A stretch of DNA of 64,000 bases from Nitrospirales bacterium. Lineage in GTDB: Bacteria > Nitrospirota > Nitrospiria > Nitrospirales > UBA8639. The notes beneath the pieces are model-generated. The model made no database searches and was not told where the DNA came from. It saw only the letters and a list, made by a program, of their open reading frames with translations. The stretch is taken from positions 1-64,000 of the forward strand of contig JAJDBP010000004.1 in assembly GCA_029261295.1 (NCBI GenBank), in the 5' to 3' direction. A program made the translations under genes and the position numbers. Positions 52,079 through 61,143 of this stretch are shown one piece after another. Each line of letters opens with the position of its first letter. Within the stretch, counting starts at the first letter, position 1.

Positions 52079-52134
52079 AAATCTCCTCGGCTACATTTCC
52101 TTAACCTTTTTCATTTTTGAAATTCATACTTTCT

Positions 52135-52683
52135 TCAGCGTTGACTGGTGGCCAGTCCGCTTCCGGCACAAACTCTCGAGTTCGGAGGATTAGCCCCAAG
52201 CGTGAACGTTTCTATGTTCGGAGCAGTGTTGCTCAACACGATCACCGTTCCATCCAAACTGAGTTGGCCTAGCACTTCGTTGCCAGTTAATGTGGCGGTC
52301 TGGGTATTCAGCGAGCCAGAAGTAAACGTGAGGTTACAACTGAACTGATGCAGCACACTCCCATCCGAGTTCACCGTGTAGCTCACGCTGCACGTTTGGT
52401 CAGTGCCATTCAATGCGCCGGGTGCAACCAAAAATCCTTGGCCAGAAAAGCTCCCAGCTCCAAGTCCGTCGTAGGTGAGATTACCTGCCATCACAATGGC
52501 AAAAGTCGGAACACCTAGGGGCGTTCCTGCTCCATCGCTCGCTTCACACGTACGGGTAAAAGTGAAGTTGTAGTCTCCTCGTAAACTCGCATTCTGGGCC
52601 TGAGCCAGCGGTACCTCCGCAACAACCAACACGGATAGAGCCAACAACCCCATAAAGATGATGGACCAAATTTTAGAACGCAT
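52135..52683 (-). CDS. Small exported protein of unknown function
   Basis: A 182-aa protein with a signal peptide (membrane stretch about 6-27, cleavage near AQAQ). GGAG lies 8 nt before the start. The mature part (about 150 residues) begins SLRGDYNFTFTRTCEA and is rich in Gly, Thr and Ser with alternating beta-strand patterning, resembling a small lipocalin-like or beta-barrel secreted protein. Four cysteines (in TRTCEA, QTCSVS, FSCNLT and RVCAGS) could form two disulfides. It lies 56 bp upstream of the 2832-aa giant on the same strand, so co-expression is likely. I do not recognise a named family. Confidence 0.75.
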   Translation of the reverse strand: MRSKIWSIIFMGLLALSVLVVAEVPLAQAQNASLRGDYNFTFTRTCEASDGAGTPLGVPTFAIVMAGNLTYDGLGAGSFSGQGFLVAPGALNGTDQTCSVSYTVNSDGSVLHQFSCNLTFTSGSLNTQTATLTGNEVLGQLSLDGTVIVLSNTAPNIETFTLGANPPNSRVCAGSGLATSQR

Positions 52684-52904
52684 AGGGTCTCTCCTTTGTC
52701 CTGTAAATTCCTCTTGCCGGAATTTCTTTACTCATTATTGTTGTTTCAAGCATTGCTTCTTCACTGTTTGTATTTTCTTTAACGGCGGCACGTGTGATCG
52801 TTCATGGCATTCCGTCGCTCCACACCAATCAGGAGCCCTTCCGGGACCGATGGAAGCACACCGTTGTTGCCCTCCACCTGTTGGGGAATGGGAATGTTGG
52901 TGTG

Positions 52905-53597
52905 TCATTGATCGAGATCGTTCCCAATGAAGTAGTTGACCATGCCGGGGAGTTGGTCGATACCTTTCACGGTTGACACTTGGTTGCCACCAGCGAATTT
53001 CATACGTACTACCGATGAGGTTGTCGCTACTTTCTCTTCCAGGCTATCTACCCCACCTGCACCTCCCCATACAAAGGGAAGGGAAAGATTCATTCCTTCA
53101 CACTTCACGCCTAACGGCTCATGACTTCCCTTCTCACTTTTTCCTTCTAATTTTTCACTGTTTACCCTGCGTAGCGCTAGGACCTCTTCGGTGGGAATTA
53201 GAAAGATGGTGAAGTCTTGATGGCGAGAGAGGAACTCCACCGGCTCCTGCACTTGCCCATGGTTGGGTTCACAGCTTAAGGGCAGGCTGCCGTCGTGTTG
53301 TGCCAGATGAAATGTGTTTATGGCTGGTGTCAACACTCGAGGAGGGAAAGCACTTTGTCGAGATTCACGTTGGGTACGTGAGACTGTTTCCCCATTGGCG
53401 GCAACCAGAGCCACGGGCAACATCAAAGAATAAGAGGAGATTAAAGACGTGAGGATGGAGTGCGGACTTACCCACGCACCAGGTGCGGAAATTGGAGAAG
53501 AAGAACTAGGAGAACCCGTCTTGGGTTTAAAAAATGTTTTCAGTCCGTGAATTCGTTCATCATCGCCACACATCCCATCAGAAAATGCGCACCCCAT
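52905..53597 (-). pseudogene. Truncated remnant of the SBBP-giant N-terminal domain
   Basis: The 230 codons match the N-terminal domain of the two giants at 1-27064: SLPLSCEPNHGQVQ corresponds to their LPLSFEENQGQVD, and VVRMKFAGG through QLPGMVNYFIGNDLDQ to the segment just before their TYKKVQYDNLYEGIDLVYYG. Translation stops at exactly the residue where both intact copies have Trp (TGG read as TGA). The next bases still match the intact copies (AACATTCCC), then homology fades. A signal-like hydrophobic stretch is seen near residues 48-68. The SBBP, Kelch and beta-helix parts are absent. It is most simply a decayed copy; expression as a short exported domain cannot be excluded. Confidence 0.75.
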
Positions 53598-54253
53598 AAA
53601 ACGCTTCCTTTATGGATTATGAATAATGAAAAAATAAGACGGCTCCTACCTACCATTATCCCTTGTGCCTTTCTGCTAAGAAAATACGCCAACTTCATCA
53701 ATTAGGGCCTATCTTCCCATAAAATCCACAAGCAATAACAGTTCCTTGATAAAATTGGTTCTTCCCAGGACACCACTTAATACATTTATGAGGCAATTCA
53801 GCCACTTGTAGAATTTCAGGGGATAACTGAAGTTGCATCGAAGATTGTACATTTGTATCTCTTTAGATACATTTTTCATCTCAATAGATACAATTTCAAG
53901 CAAACATTCTGTTGGTTTTTTGGATATCAGCGTAGGAGTTAAAAGAGGCAATTGGAATGTTCAGTTATTTTTCATTCGAAGACCTGATACTTCGCAGTTA
54001 TTCCCTCAGACATATACCACTCGATATCACTAGAGATTTATTGCTTCAGCCTCATCCCAGCACAAGGACACGTTAAACGTTGGGATTCCTCATCCGTCGT
54101 TTTTCCAAGAGAAAACTCGCAGACCTTGGGTCAGGTCAGATTTGGGATGGGCGGTCAATATCCTTTTTCCTCTGTGCTCAGTCATGGAACCTTATTTGCA
54201 TTACATGACTGAGGCTCTTACAATTTGCTTTGTCCAATCTGATCGGATTTCGT
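53598..54253. promoter_or_regulatory. AT-rich region upstream of the CHAT gene with nested inverted repeats
   Basis: A 656-bp region between the divergent remnant and CHAT genes. TTGTATCT at 53853-53860 is the inverted match of AGATACAA at 53886-53893, and an inner AGATAC at 53865-53870 also pairs with the first arm. This could be an operator with two half-site spacings. No convincing coding region is present; short open frames here have no ribosome-binding site and odd composition. Confidence 0.35.
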
Positions 54254-56599
54254 ATGAACTTCTACTCTTTTCTCAATCCTTCCAAAATTCAACTCCCAAA
54301 CTTCAGGCTCACCCTGCTTCCTAGATTTGTCCTCGTCGCATGTATTATTTTCTTGCCTATGGACGAAGTCGATTCCCAAGAATTTTCCAGTTCTCAATTA
54401 CTGTCTCAAGGGGAATCCTTTGCGCAACATGGCGACCTTGAAGAGGCGGCAAAAAGTTTCTCCTCAGCCGCCCATCAATTTGAGGCTGAAGATAATCCTC
54501 AACAGCAAGGGCAAGCGCTTCTTCGCCTCGCGCATACCTTGATCGGACTTGGGCAATATCAACGGGCCCAACTTGTTTTAAAATTCACAATTAATCTGGA
54601 ACAGACTCTTGGTGATTCACCCACCACCAGTTTGGCCATGGGCCAGCTAGGAAATGTCCTGTTCGCGCTCAACCAACCTGAGCAAGGCCTTACGCTTTTA
54701 CAGCAAAGCCTAGAACTCGCCCGACAGGAAACGCAACCGTTGTTAGTGGCCAGCCTGTTAAATGACCTTGGCAATGCTCTTGTCAGCCAGAAACACTATG
54801 ATCAGGCTTTGGCGGCGTATACGGAGGCGTACGCTCTTGCCCAATCTGATGGCGCACACACGCTCGCCGTCCGTGCCTTAATTAATTCCGGCTTTGTTTC
54901 TGCCTACCAACATTCCCTGGTCGATGCGAAAGAACGGTTCGACCAAGCACAAGTTCGGTTACGAACCATGCCACCTAGCCATGACATCGCTTCGGCGCTC
55001 CTCAGCGTAGGGAACGGCTATGCGAATATATTGCACCAGACCACCGGACCTCAGCTGCAAGCGTTGGCCACTCAGACAGCTCAAACATTTCACGACGCCG
55101 CGGTCATGGCAGCCTCAATCAAAGATTGGCGTACCGAATCATACGGATGGGGGTTTTTAGGGCATGTATATGAACAGGAGGAACGCTGGGAGGAAGCCTT
55201 AGAGCTTACCCGACGTGCCATTCTCGCCAGCCAGCGGACTTATGCGCCCGAATCGCTGTATCAATGGGAATGGCAAATGGGGCGAATTCTTCGAACAGTA
55301 GGGAAACCTGATCAAGCCATCCTTTCTTATCAACGTGCGATTTATACGCTTCAACCTATTCGACGAGAATTGGTCTTCGGGTTGAAAGAAGCGACGTCAT
55401 TCCGCCAAACCATTGGTCCCATGTTTTTTGAACTCGCCGACCTCTTACTTGAGCAAGGTGAAGCCACATCAGAAGCAACGGTTCAACAAGACTTCCTCAT
55501 TCAGGTTCGCAATACGGTGGAAGGCTTTAAAACGGCTGAATTACAAGATTACTTTAAAGACGATTGCGTAGAGGCGACCCAAGCCCGCATTCAAACCATC
55601 GACAAGGTGTCGACCAATACGGCCATTATTTATCCCATTATATTCCCTGATCGAACTGAACTACTTGTGAGCATCGGAGAGACGATTCAGCGATTAACGA
55701 TTTCTATTTCTGAAAAAGAATTGGCCCAGTCTGTCCATGCCTTCCGACGGTTGTTGGAAAAACGTACGACTCGTCAATATCTCCCGCATGCCCAATCCCT
55801 TTACGACCTCTTGATTCGTCCCATGGAACCCTTATTTGAAAAATCTCAGGTTGAGACGGTGGTCTTCGTCCCAGACGGTCCCCTGCGGACCATTCCGATG
55901 GGTCCTTTACACGATGGCAAAAGTTTCTTGATTGAAAAGTATGCCCTGGCCACGACGCCGGGCTTAACCTTAACTGACGCTACATCAACCCGTCGTGGTG
56001 AATTACGCCTTCTTTCTGTGGGTCTGACCGAAGCCAGTCAGGGCTTCTCGCCCCTTCCAAACGTCAAAGCCGAATTAGCCGCACTCACCGTTCTCTTTGA
56101 AGGAGAAACATTATTGAACGATGAATTCGTCATTGCCCGCATGGAACAAGCCATGAAAAAAGAAGAATTTTCAATCGTTCACATTGCCTCCCACGGCAAA
56201 TTTGAAGCGGAAGTCGAAAATTCTTTTCTCCTAGCATTTGATGGCAAACTGACCATGAACCGGCTCGATGAATTAATTGGTTTATTTCAGTTTCGAGAAA
56301 CCCCTCTTGACCTTCTCACACTCAGCGCCTGCGAAACAGCTGCAGGAGATGACCGAGCAGCCCTAGGCTTGGCAGGCGTGGCAATCAAAGCCGGCGCGAG
56401 AAGTGCACTGGCCACCCTCTGGTTTATTAACGACAAGGCTTCTTCGGATATCGTCGAAACTTTTTATAAAGAGCTAAAAAATCCGGCCATATCTAAAGCC
56501 CAAGCCCTACGACAGGCTCAACTGGACCTCTTAACTCATCCCGCCTATCGACATCCCAGTTATTGGTCCCCCTTCCTCATGATCAACAATTGGCTTTAA
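54254..56599 (+). CDS. CHAT-domain (caspase-like) peptidase with TPR-like repeats
   Basis: About 781 aa from the ATG at 54254; a TTG at 54230 would add eight residues. A hydrophobic signal or anchor (about 20-36) is followed by helical TPR-like repeats from about 45 to 400 (QGQALLRLAHTLIGLGQY, LLNDLGNALVSQKHYDQAL and similar). The CHAT domain occupies about 530-781: VVFVPDGPLRTIPMGPLHDG, the catalytic-type His647 in HIASHGKF, Cys693 in TLSACETAAG, and the conserved GLAGVAIKAGARSALATLW. The active-site pair is intact, so proteolytic activity is plausible. CHAT-TPR proteins are caspase-HetF-associated peptidases. The hydrophobic N-terminus suggests a periplasmic or membrane location, close to the nearby giant surface proteins, but no substrate is shown. 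Confidence 0.9.
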   Translation: MNFYSFLNPSKIQLPNFRLTLLPRFVLVACIIFLPMDEVDSQEFSSSQLLSQGESFAQHGDLEEAAKSFSSAAHQFEAEDNPQQQGQALLRLAHTLIGLGQYQRAQLVLKFTINLEQTLGDSPTTSLAMGQLGNVLFALNQPEQGLTLLQQSLELARQETQPLLVASLLNDLGNALVSQKHYDQALAAYTEAYALAQSDGAHTLAVRALINSGFVSAYQHSLVDAKERFDQAQVRLRTMPPSHDIASALLSVGNGYANILHQTTGPQLQALATQTAQTFHDAAVMAASIKDWRTESYGWGFLGHVYEQEERWEEALELTRRAILASQRTYAPESLYQWEWQMGRILRTVGKPDQAILSYQRAIYTLQPIRRELVFGLKEATSFRQTIGPMFFELADLLLEQGEATSEATVQQDFLIQVRNTVEGFKTAELQDYFKDDCVEATQARIQTIDKVSTNTAIIYPIIFPDRTELLVSIGETIQRLTISISEKELAQSVHAFRRLLEKRTTRQYLPHAQSLYDLLIRPMEPLFEKSQVETVVFVPDGPLRTIPMGPLHDGKSFLIEKYALATTPGLTLTDATSTRRGELRLLSVGLTEASQGFSPLPNVKAELAALTVLFEGETLLNDEFVIARMEQAMKKEEFSIVHIASHGKFEAEVENSFLLAFDGKLTMNRLDELIGLFQFRETPLDLLTLSACETAAGDDRAALGLAGVAIKAGARSALATLWFINDKASSDIVETFYKELKNPAISKAQALRQAQLDLLTHPAYRHPSYWSPFLMINNWL

Positions 56600-57189
56600 A
56601 TCACTCGATCCTTTTCCCTCGTCCGAATTCACGACCAGCCCAGCACGACGAATACAGGATCTTCAGACACCCCCTCAGATCCGTCTAATTAAAAGATGTC
56701 CAACCTCATAGTTTTGTTCTTATCGGAAATGCGAGAGAGCCGTCTCAGCTCCTACCTTCCTGACAAAGGCACGTCTTTGACAATTCATACGAATGGATTC
56801 CTCGACTTTGATCTCGCTAACTCGAGCCACCCAAGCTTCCATTTTTAAAATGAGTACAGAGAACAATTCACAAACCAAGCTCCGTTGATCGCCATAATAT
56901 TTTTTGACTTCATCATCCAAATAATCGGCAAAGCCGTGGCACTAATTTCAACACATTAGCAAAAGGAAATTTTTCGAGGAACGGTTTATTGGAATGGGAG
57001 GAATGAAGAAGGGAATGGCAACACACCTACTGGCCAGCACCATCAATCTTCTGGACAGATCTAGTGGTGGTTGAACTCTCTGGGGTGAACGTGCCAAAAA
57101 ATAAATATCAAGAGAAGCCAATATGGCTGACCATCCCCAAGCATGGCCAATAGAGGAGCGGGGGAAACATCAAGAGTTCGAACAAACCT
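56600..57189. other. Intergenic region, no supported gene
   Basis: A 590-bp gap between the converging CHAT and GAF/sigma-54-type activator genes. A 66-codon minus-strand frame at 56720-56920 begins MDDEVKKYYGD but has no ribosome-binding site and no recognised motif; it may be chance or a decayed gene end. I see no clear bidirectional terminator. Confidence 0.35.
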
Positions 57190-58680
57190 TTACAATTCGA
57201 ATCGCTTCATCTTTTTAATCAGGCCCTGCCGGCTCAGGCCCAGCCGCTTCGCGGTTTGTACTTGATTATGTCGACAGACGAGCAACGCTTCGGCAATCAT
57301 CCGTCGTTCAAGATCTTCAACAGCTTGGGGAAGCGTTCGAAACCCATTCGCCTCCATCCTGTTCGTGGGAGGTGCTGCATGACGAATTCCTTCCTCCAAA
57401 TCATCTTCCAAAATGGTAGCCCGTCGCACCATAACAATGAGTCGCTTTATTTCGTGTTCCAATTGCCGAATATTACCAGGCCAAGAATATCCACTCAGGC
57501 ACCTGAGGGCTCCAGACGATATTTTCTTCGGCTCCTTGTTCATCTGCTGACAATAGGTATCCAAAAAATAATTGGCCAACACCGGAATATCTTCAGGGAC
57601 CTCTCGAAGGGAAGGCGTTCGAATTGGCACAACATTGAGGCGGTAAAAAAGGTCTTCCCGAAAGGTCCCTTTTTTCATACCCTCTTGTAAGTTGACATTC
57701 GTTGCGGCAAGAACACGCACATCAAGAGGAATCGTGACACTCTCACCGACTCGCTCAATGGTTCGCTCTTGAAGGACGCGAAGAATTTTGGCTTGAGCAG
57801 CTATCCCTAAATCTCCAATCTCATCTAAAAAAATAGTGCCCCCATTGGCTTCCTCGAATTTCCCAATCCTACCCTCCACACCCGTCGCCACCCCTTTTTT
57901 TATCCCAAACAATTCACTTTCAACCAAGGTATCTGGCAAATTGGCGGTATTTAAGGCCACAAAGGGTTTTCGAGCTCGCGGGCTATTATAGTGAATCGCT
58001 TTGGCCACGAGTTCTTTTCCCGTCCCATTCTCCCCGGTAATGAGGACATCCACCGAGCTCTCTCGAATTTGATCAATCAGTCGGACCAGACTCTGCATCC
58101 GTGGGCTATTGCCAATGATCCGTTGAGTGGAAAACTTCCCCTCAACTTCCTTCCAGAGCTGATGATTTTCTTCTATCAGTTGCTGATGTTGAAATCGTAG
58201 CTGGTCAACCAATTGTGCGCGGCTCAAGGGGCCAGAAATTTGAGCAACCAGGGCCTCAGCCATTCGAACGTCACTCGACGAAAAATCCCCACCACGCTTG
58301 TTGACCGCTTCAAAAACCCCAAAGACCTCACCGTGTGGAAGTTTCAAGGGAATCGCCAACAACGACCGTGTTTTTCGCTTGGTCTTCGCATCAATTCCAT
58401 CATAAAACCGTTGATCGTGCTGGGCATTCCCAACATGAATCGTTTCTTTTTGAGCAATACAGGACCCAGCAATGCCCAGTCGAGCATCCAAGCGAAGCAA
58501 TTGACCATCAATTTTAACTGGAGACCATAACTCACAACGTTCTTGATCAAAAAAAAGGATTCCCACTCCTTCAGCCTGCAAGAGGCGGCCTCCTTCTTTG
58601 GCGATCAGATTCACCAATCGAATGGGATCGTGCTCTTCATTGATCCGTAGACGAAACTCCGGAGACATCTCAAGACCCAT
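57190..58680 (-). CDS. GAF / AAA+ sigma-54-type activator with Fis-type HTH, atypical GAFTGA loop
   Basis: About 496 aa. The start at 58680 is preferred because AGGAGG is 7 nt upstream, whereas the ATG at 58686 is only 1 nt from it. An N-terminal GAF domain (18-165) should bind a small ligand. The AAA+ domain (about 190-410) has Walker A GENGTGKE, Walker B TIFLDEIGD and a NVVPIRTPSLRE segment. The loop that normally reads GAFTGA and touches sigma-54 is GVATGV (57877-57894), lacking the contact Phe. A Fis-type HTH (AKRLGLSRQGLIKKMKRF) ends the protein. Architecture is that of an enhancer-binding regulator. It neighbours the DUF4344-like and PEP-CTERM genes, and sigma-54 regulators control PEP-CTERM genes in some bacteria. 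Confidence 0.88.
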   Translation of the reverse strand: MGLEMSPEFRLRINEEHDPIRLVNLIAKEGGRLLQAEGVGILFFDQERCELWSPVKIDGQLLRLDARLGIAGSCIAQKETIHVGNAQHDQRFYDGIDAKTKRKTRSLLAIPLKLPHGEVFGVFEAVNKRGGDFSSSDVRMAEALVAQISGPLSRAQLVDQLRFQHQQLIEENHQLWKEVEGKFSTQRIIGNSPRMQSLVRLIDQIRESSVDVLITGENGTGKELVAKAIHYNSPRARKPFVALNTANLPDTLVESELFGIKKGVATGVEGRIGKFEEANGGTIFLDEIGDLGIAAQAKILRVLQERTIERVGESVTIPLDVRVLAATNVNLQEGMKKGTFREDLFYRLNVVPIRTPSLREVPEDIPVLANYFLDTYCQQMNKEPKKISSGALRCLSGYSWPGNIRQLEHEIKRLIVMVRRATILEDDLEEGIRHAAPPTNRMEANGFRTLPQAVEDLERRMIAEALLVCRHNQVQTAKRLGLSRQGLIKKMKRFEL

Positions 58681-58933
58681 CACCATTCCTCCTCGTTCTC
58701 ACGATAAGTAACTGAACCGGTTGGGGGGGCAATTTCCCTCACCCGTAATAGCTTTACGGCATAGGGGGAAAGGGCACTACTAGGAAAAAACAGGTATCAA
58801 ATCAGTGACTGTCAACTCTTTTACCGCATGTGAACAATGAGATCAAGCTGGTGAGGGACAAGGGCAGGAAGTTCACCTCCAGGTAGACCTGATTCAATCC
58901 TGAACCTGCAGCAAAACCGCATAGACTTGTCGA

Positions 58934-60061
58934 CTAAAAAACCAAGGAGTCGGACGTGGAAGGTGAAGACGGCTGATCCAAATCAGCAGCCTTACGTTGT
59001 CGAAGTTCTTGCTGAATGAGAGATTTATTCGTCCAGGCTTCGGGCCGCCGCAACAATTGCTTGAGTAAGGCTGTTTGAAAATGCGGAACTAAGACGGGCT
59101 GCCATTTGGACACCAGGGTAGGCTCGTTCACCCACTTCAACATATTGGTTACTTGCTCAGAAGACATTCGATGCTCGTCCTGAGGAAACGACTGTGCTAA
59201 ATTCTTCAGAAGCCTCGTCTGTCCAGAAAAAGCTTCAGCCGTTCCACGTAACCGCCCATCAAGTCGAAAGATTTTCATCAGGGTCACCGCTAATTCCGTG
59301 GCCATGCCTTCATCATCGGCCAAAGGCTGCTCCCATTGCTTCAAAAGTAAATGAGAGAGTTCATGAAATAACGATACAATAATGGCATCAGTTGCCAAGG
59401 ATTTGTCTGCTAAATTTGAGGAAAGCCATTTGGCATACTCCAAACAGAGACCCAAGGAAAAGGAAGAACGAAGAAAGAGGTCCCTGGAATCACACTTCTG
59501 AACAAACATGCGAACAGGCTTATACACCAACGCCCGTGCCACGCGATTCGAAAAAGCCTGCAATTGATCTTCGACTTGTCTGAGTCGGGCCGGAGATTGA
59601 GCGTGAGGCCTGTGATCTGACCCTGAATTCGCTTTCGACGCTCGGACCTCTAACTCAACGGAGCGGGCTTCGTGATGCCGACGATTATCCACCACTAAGA
59701 AATAATGCCCCGCCAGGGGAATCGTGACCGAAAAAGCTAACCGAGAATCCGCTGTCCCTAAAAACAAGGGATGCTCCAATTTAGGAAATTGGGCATAACC
59801 TTGATTATTCACGACCGCAATGGTCACCGGGCCTGACGTGTTTACCATCACACCCACCACCGCGTTTCTGGGAAGATTGCGGAGCTTCACCCCCTTCCAG
59901 GACTGTGCCGGGACCTCGACAGGTATCTTCGCCGTCTGGCTTTTGGCAAAAGCCAGTGATGTATAGAAATCACCCAAGACAACTCCCATTGCGAAGGCCA
60001 AGACTAATGCCCACTTTCCAAAGATTAGTCCCTTCATTCGGAATGTCTTTATTCCAAGCAT
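58934..60061 (-). CDS. Exported DUF4344-like putative metallopeptidase
   Basis: A 375-aa protein; GAGG lies 6 nt before the ATG. Signal peptide or anchor about 10-38 (WALVLAFAMGVVLG). Residues 40-145 form a small beta-domain (VPAQSWKGVKLRNLP, GHYFLVVDNR), possibly a PPC-like pre-peptidase fold. The catalytic part holds FHELSH (His233, Glu234, His237), an HExxH zinc motif, followed by DDEGMATELAV, where the third ligand would lie; this arrangement matches the DUF4344 putative metallopeptidase family. The C-terminal 40 residues are polar. It is divergent from the PEP-CTERM cohesin gene across 392 bp. A role in trimming surface proteins is an inference. Confidence 0.75.
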   Translation of the reverse strand: MLGIKTFRMKGLIFGKWALVLAFAMGVVLGDFYTSLAFAKSQTAKIPVEVPAQSWKGVKLRNLPRNAVVGVMVNTSGPVTIAVVNNQGYAQFPKLEHPLFLGTADSRLAFSVTIPLAGHYFLVVDNRRHHEARSVELEVRASKANSGSDHRPHAQSPARLRQVEDQLQAFSNRVARALVYKPVRMFVQKCDSRDLFLRSSFSLGLCLEYAKWLSSNLADKSLATDAIIVSLFHELSHLLLKQWEQPLADDEGMATELAVTLMKIFRLDGRLRGTAEAFSGQTRLLKNLAQSFPQDEHRMSSEQVTNMLKWVNEPTLVSKWQPVLVPHFQTALLKQLLRRPEAWTNKSLIQQELRQRKAADLDQPSSPSTSDSLVF

Positions 60062-60453
60062 GGATTCCTCAGGGATTTTTCAAAGTATTGTTCCAACATG
60101 GCGTAGGACCTAGGAATTCGAGCGCTCTGTTGAATCCGGACCATAAACGGGGGAAACCCCGTTCAGCATGTAAGAACATACACCCTTCAGACTTTGTAAG
60201 AAAGAGAGCAGACTGTCGTTCAATCTTACAATAGGAGTGCCAAGAAATGTAAATTTTTCTGACATCTTTCTATTCTTCGTCAGCACAAATCACCTAAATG
60301 GAGGGCTTTACATTGTTGAAGCATTTCTCTAAAGTTTATGCATCATACAGCGTTTTTTGGTCATCATTTATGTTTCTCAATTTCTCAATGTGACATTGCG
60401 TTGATACGCGTTAAAAGTTATTAAAGATTTACAACACACAGAAAGGTTTTATT
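60062..60453. promoter_or_regulatory. Divergent promoter region
   Basis: A 392-bp, AT-rich region between the metallopeptidase and the PEP-CTERM cohesin gene. GAAAGG stands 7 nt before the latter's ATG. A TGTGA half-site is present at about 60390 without a matching TCACA. I looked for a -24/-12 sigma-54 promoter and found none that is convincing. Confidence 0.4.
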
Positions 60454-61074
60454 ATGCGCAATCATTCTTATAAAAATTATGGGCTTGCAGGCCTCTTCTC
60501 GCTTGCCTGTCTCTTCTTCCCGCTACAAGCCCAAGCCATCTCTCTCGAGTTCGTCCCCCCTAACCAAACGGTGGATGTGAATGATATCGTAATGGTCGAT
60601 ATCGTGGTAACTGGCTTAGAAGTCGGAGGAATAAATCAAATCGTATCCAGCTTCGATTTGGATGTGACCTATAATCCGCTGGTCTTAACGGCCACATCCT
60701 TTACCTATAGCTCAGCCCTGGATACTGGAACGTTTGGTGACTTACCGAACGATCCACCACTTTTCTTAAATGGGGGTGTTACGTTTATTACCAACGCGAG
60801 CCTTGAGTCCGATGCTGACCTTCAACTCGCACAAGGAGACAGTGTGACTTTGGGCACCTTATTCTTTCAGGCCATAGACTCAGGCCCCAGCACCCTAGAT
60901 TTTGGCTTCGCCTCTTTAGGCGGGACCAACTTCTCTCTGCTTGATTTTTCAAAAGGAACCGGTAATGTGACTGTCCGTCAACCGACTCAAAACCCCATTC
61001 CAGAACCCAGCACCATGCTCCTCATGGGCACGGGCTCCCTTGGGTTACTCGCCTGGCGGCGGTGGAAGAAATAA
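60454..61074 (+). CDS. PEP-CTERM-sorted cohesin-domain protein
   Basis: A 206-aa exported protein. Signal peptide 1-28 (ending LQAQA). Residues about 29-172 fit a cohesin-like jelly-roll: VDVNDIVMVDIVVTGLE, SFDLDVTYNPLVLTATS, then NASLESDADLQLAQGDSVTLGTL and STLDFGFASL, the usual cohesin strand signatures. The C-terminus is a full PEP-CTERM signal: IPEPS, a hydrophobic MLLMGTGSLGLLAW helix, then RRWKK. PEP-CTERM proteins are processed by an exosortase (not in this window). It is followed by a strong terminator and stands alone as a transcription unit. Cohesins bind dockerins; three giant proteins in this window carry dockerin-like modules, so this may be their membrane docking partner. Fold is a confident family call; the partnership is inferred. 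Confidence 0.88.
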   Translation: MRNHSYKNYGLAGLFSLACLFFPLQAQAISLEFVPPNQTVDVNDIVMVDIVVTGLEVGGINQIVSSFDLDVTYNPLVLTATSFTYSSALDTGTFGDLPNDPPLFLNGGVTFITNASLESDADLQLAQGDSVTLGTLFFQAIDSGPSTLDFGFASLGGTNFSLLDFSKGTGNVTVRQPTQNPIPEPSTMLLMGTGSLGLLAWRRWKK

Positions 61075-61105
61075 CCCATTCCTTTTTTAGAAAAATTTAC
61101 ACGAA

Positions 61106-61143
61106 AACGGCTCTTGACCTTTTTAGGTTAAGAGCCGTTTTTT
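61106..61143 (+). terminator. Rho-independent terminator of the PEP-CTERM gene
   Basis: A 15-bp stem (AACGGCTCTTGACCT paired with AGGTTAAGAGCCGTT, one G-T wobble), a TTTT loop and six trailing T. It begins 31 bp after the PEP-CTERM stop codon. Confidence 0.9.

Noticed and set aside
53709-53951. 80-codon minus-strand frame in the CHAT upstream region
   Set aside because: No ribosome-binding site, no recognisable motif, and it overlaps the inverted repeats.
56720-56920. 66-codon minus-strand frame
   Set aside because: Its composition is not impossible for a protein, but there is no ribosome-binding site, signal or homology I can name.
60360-60453. Possible sigma-54 promoter upstream of the PEP-CTERM gene
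   Set aside because: A GTGACATTGCG segment is present, but spacing and bases do not fit the -24 GG / -12 GC pattern.
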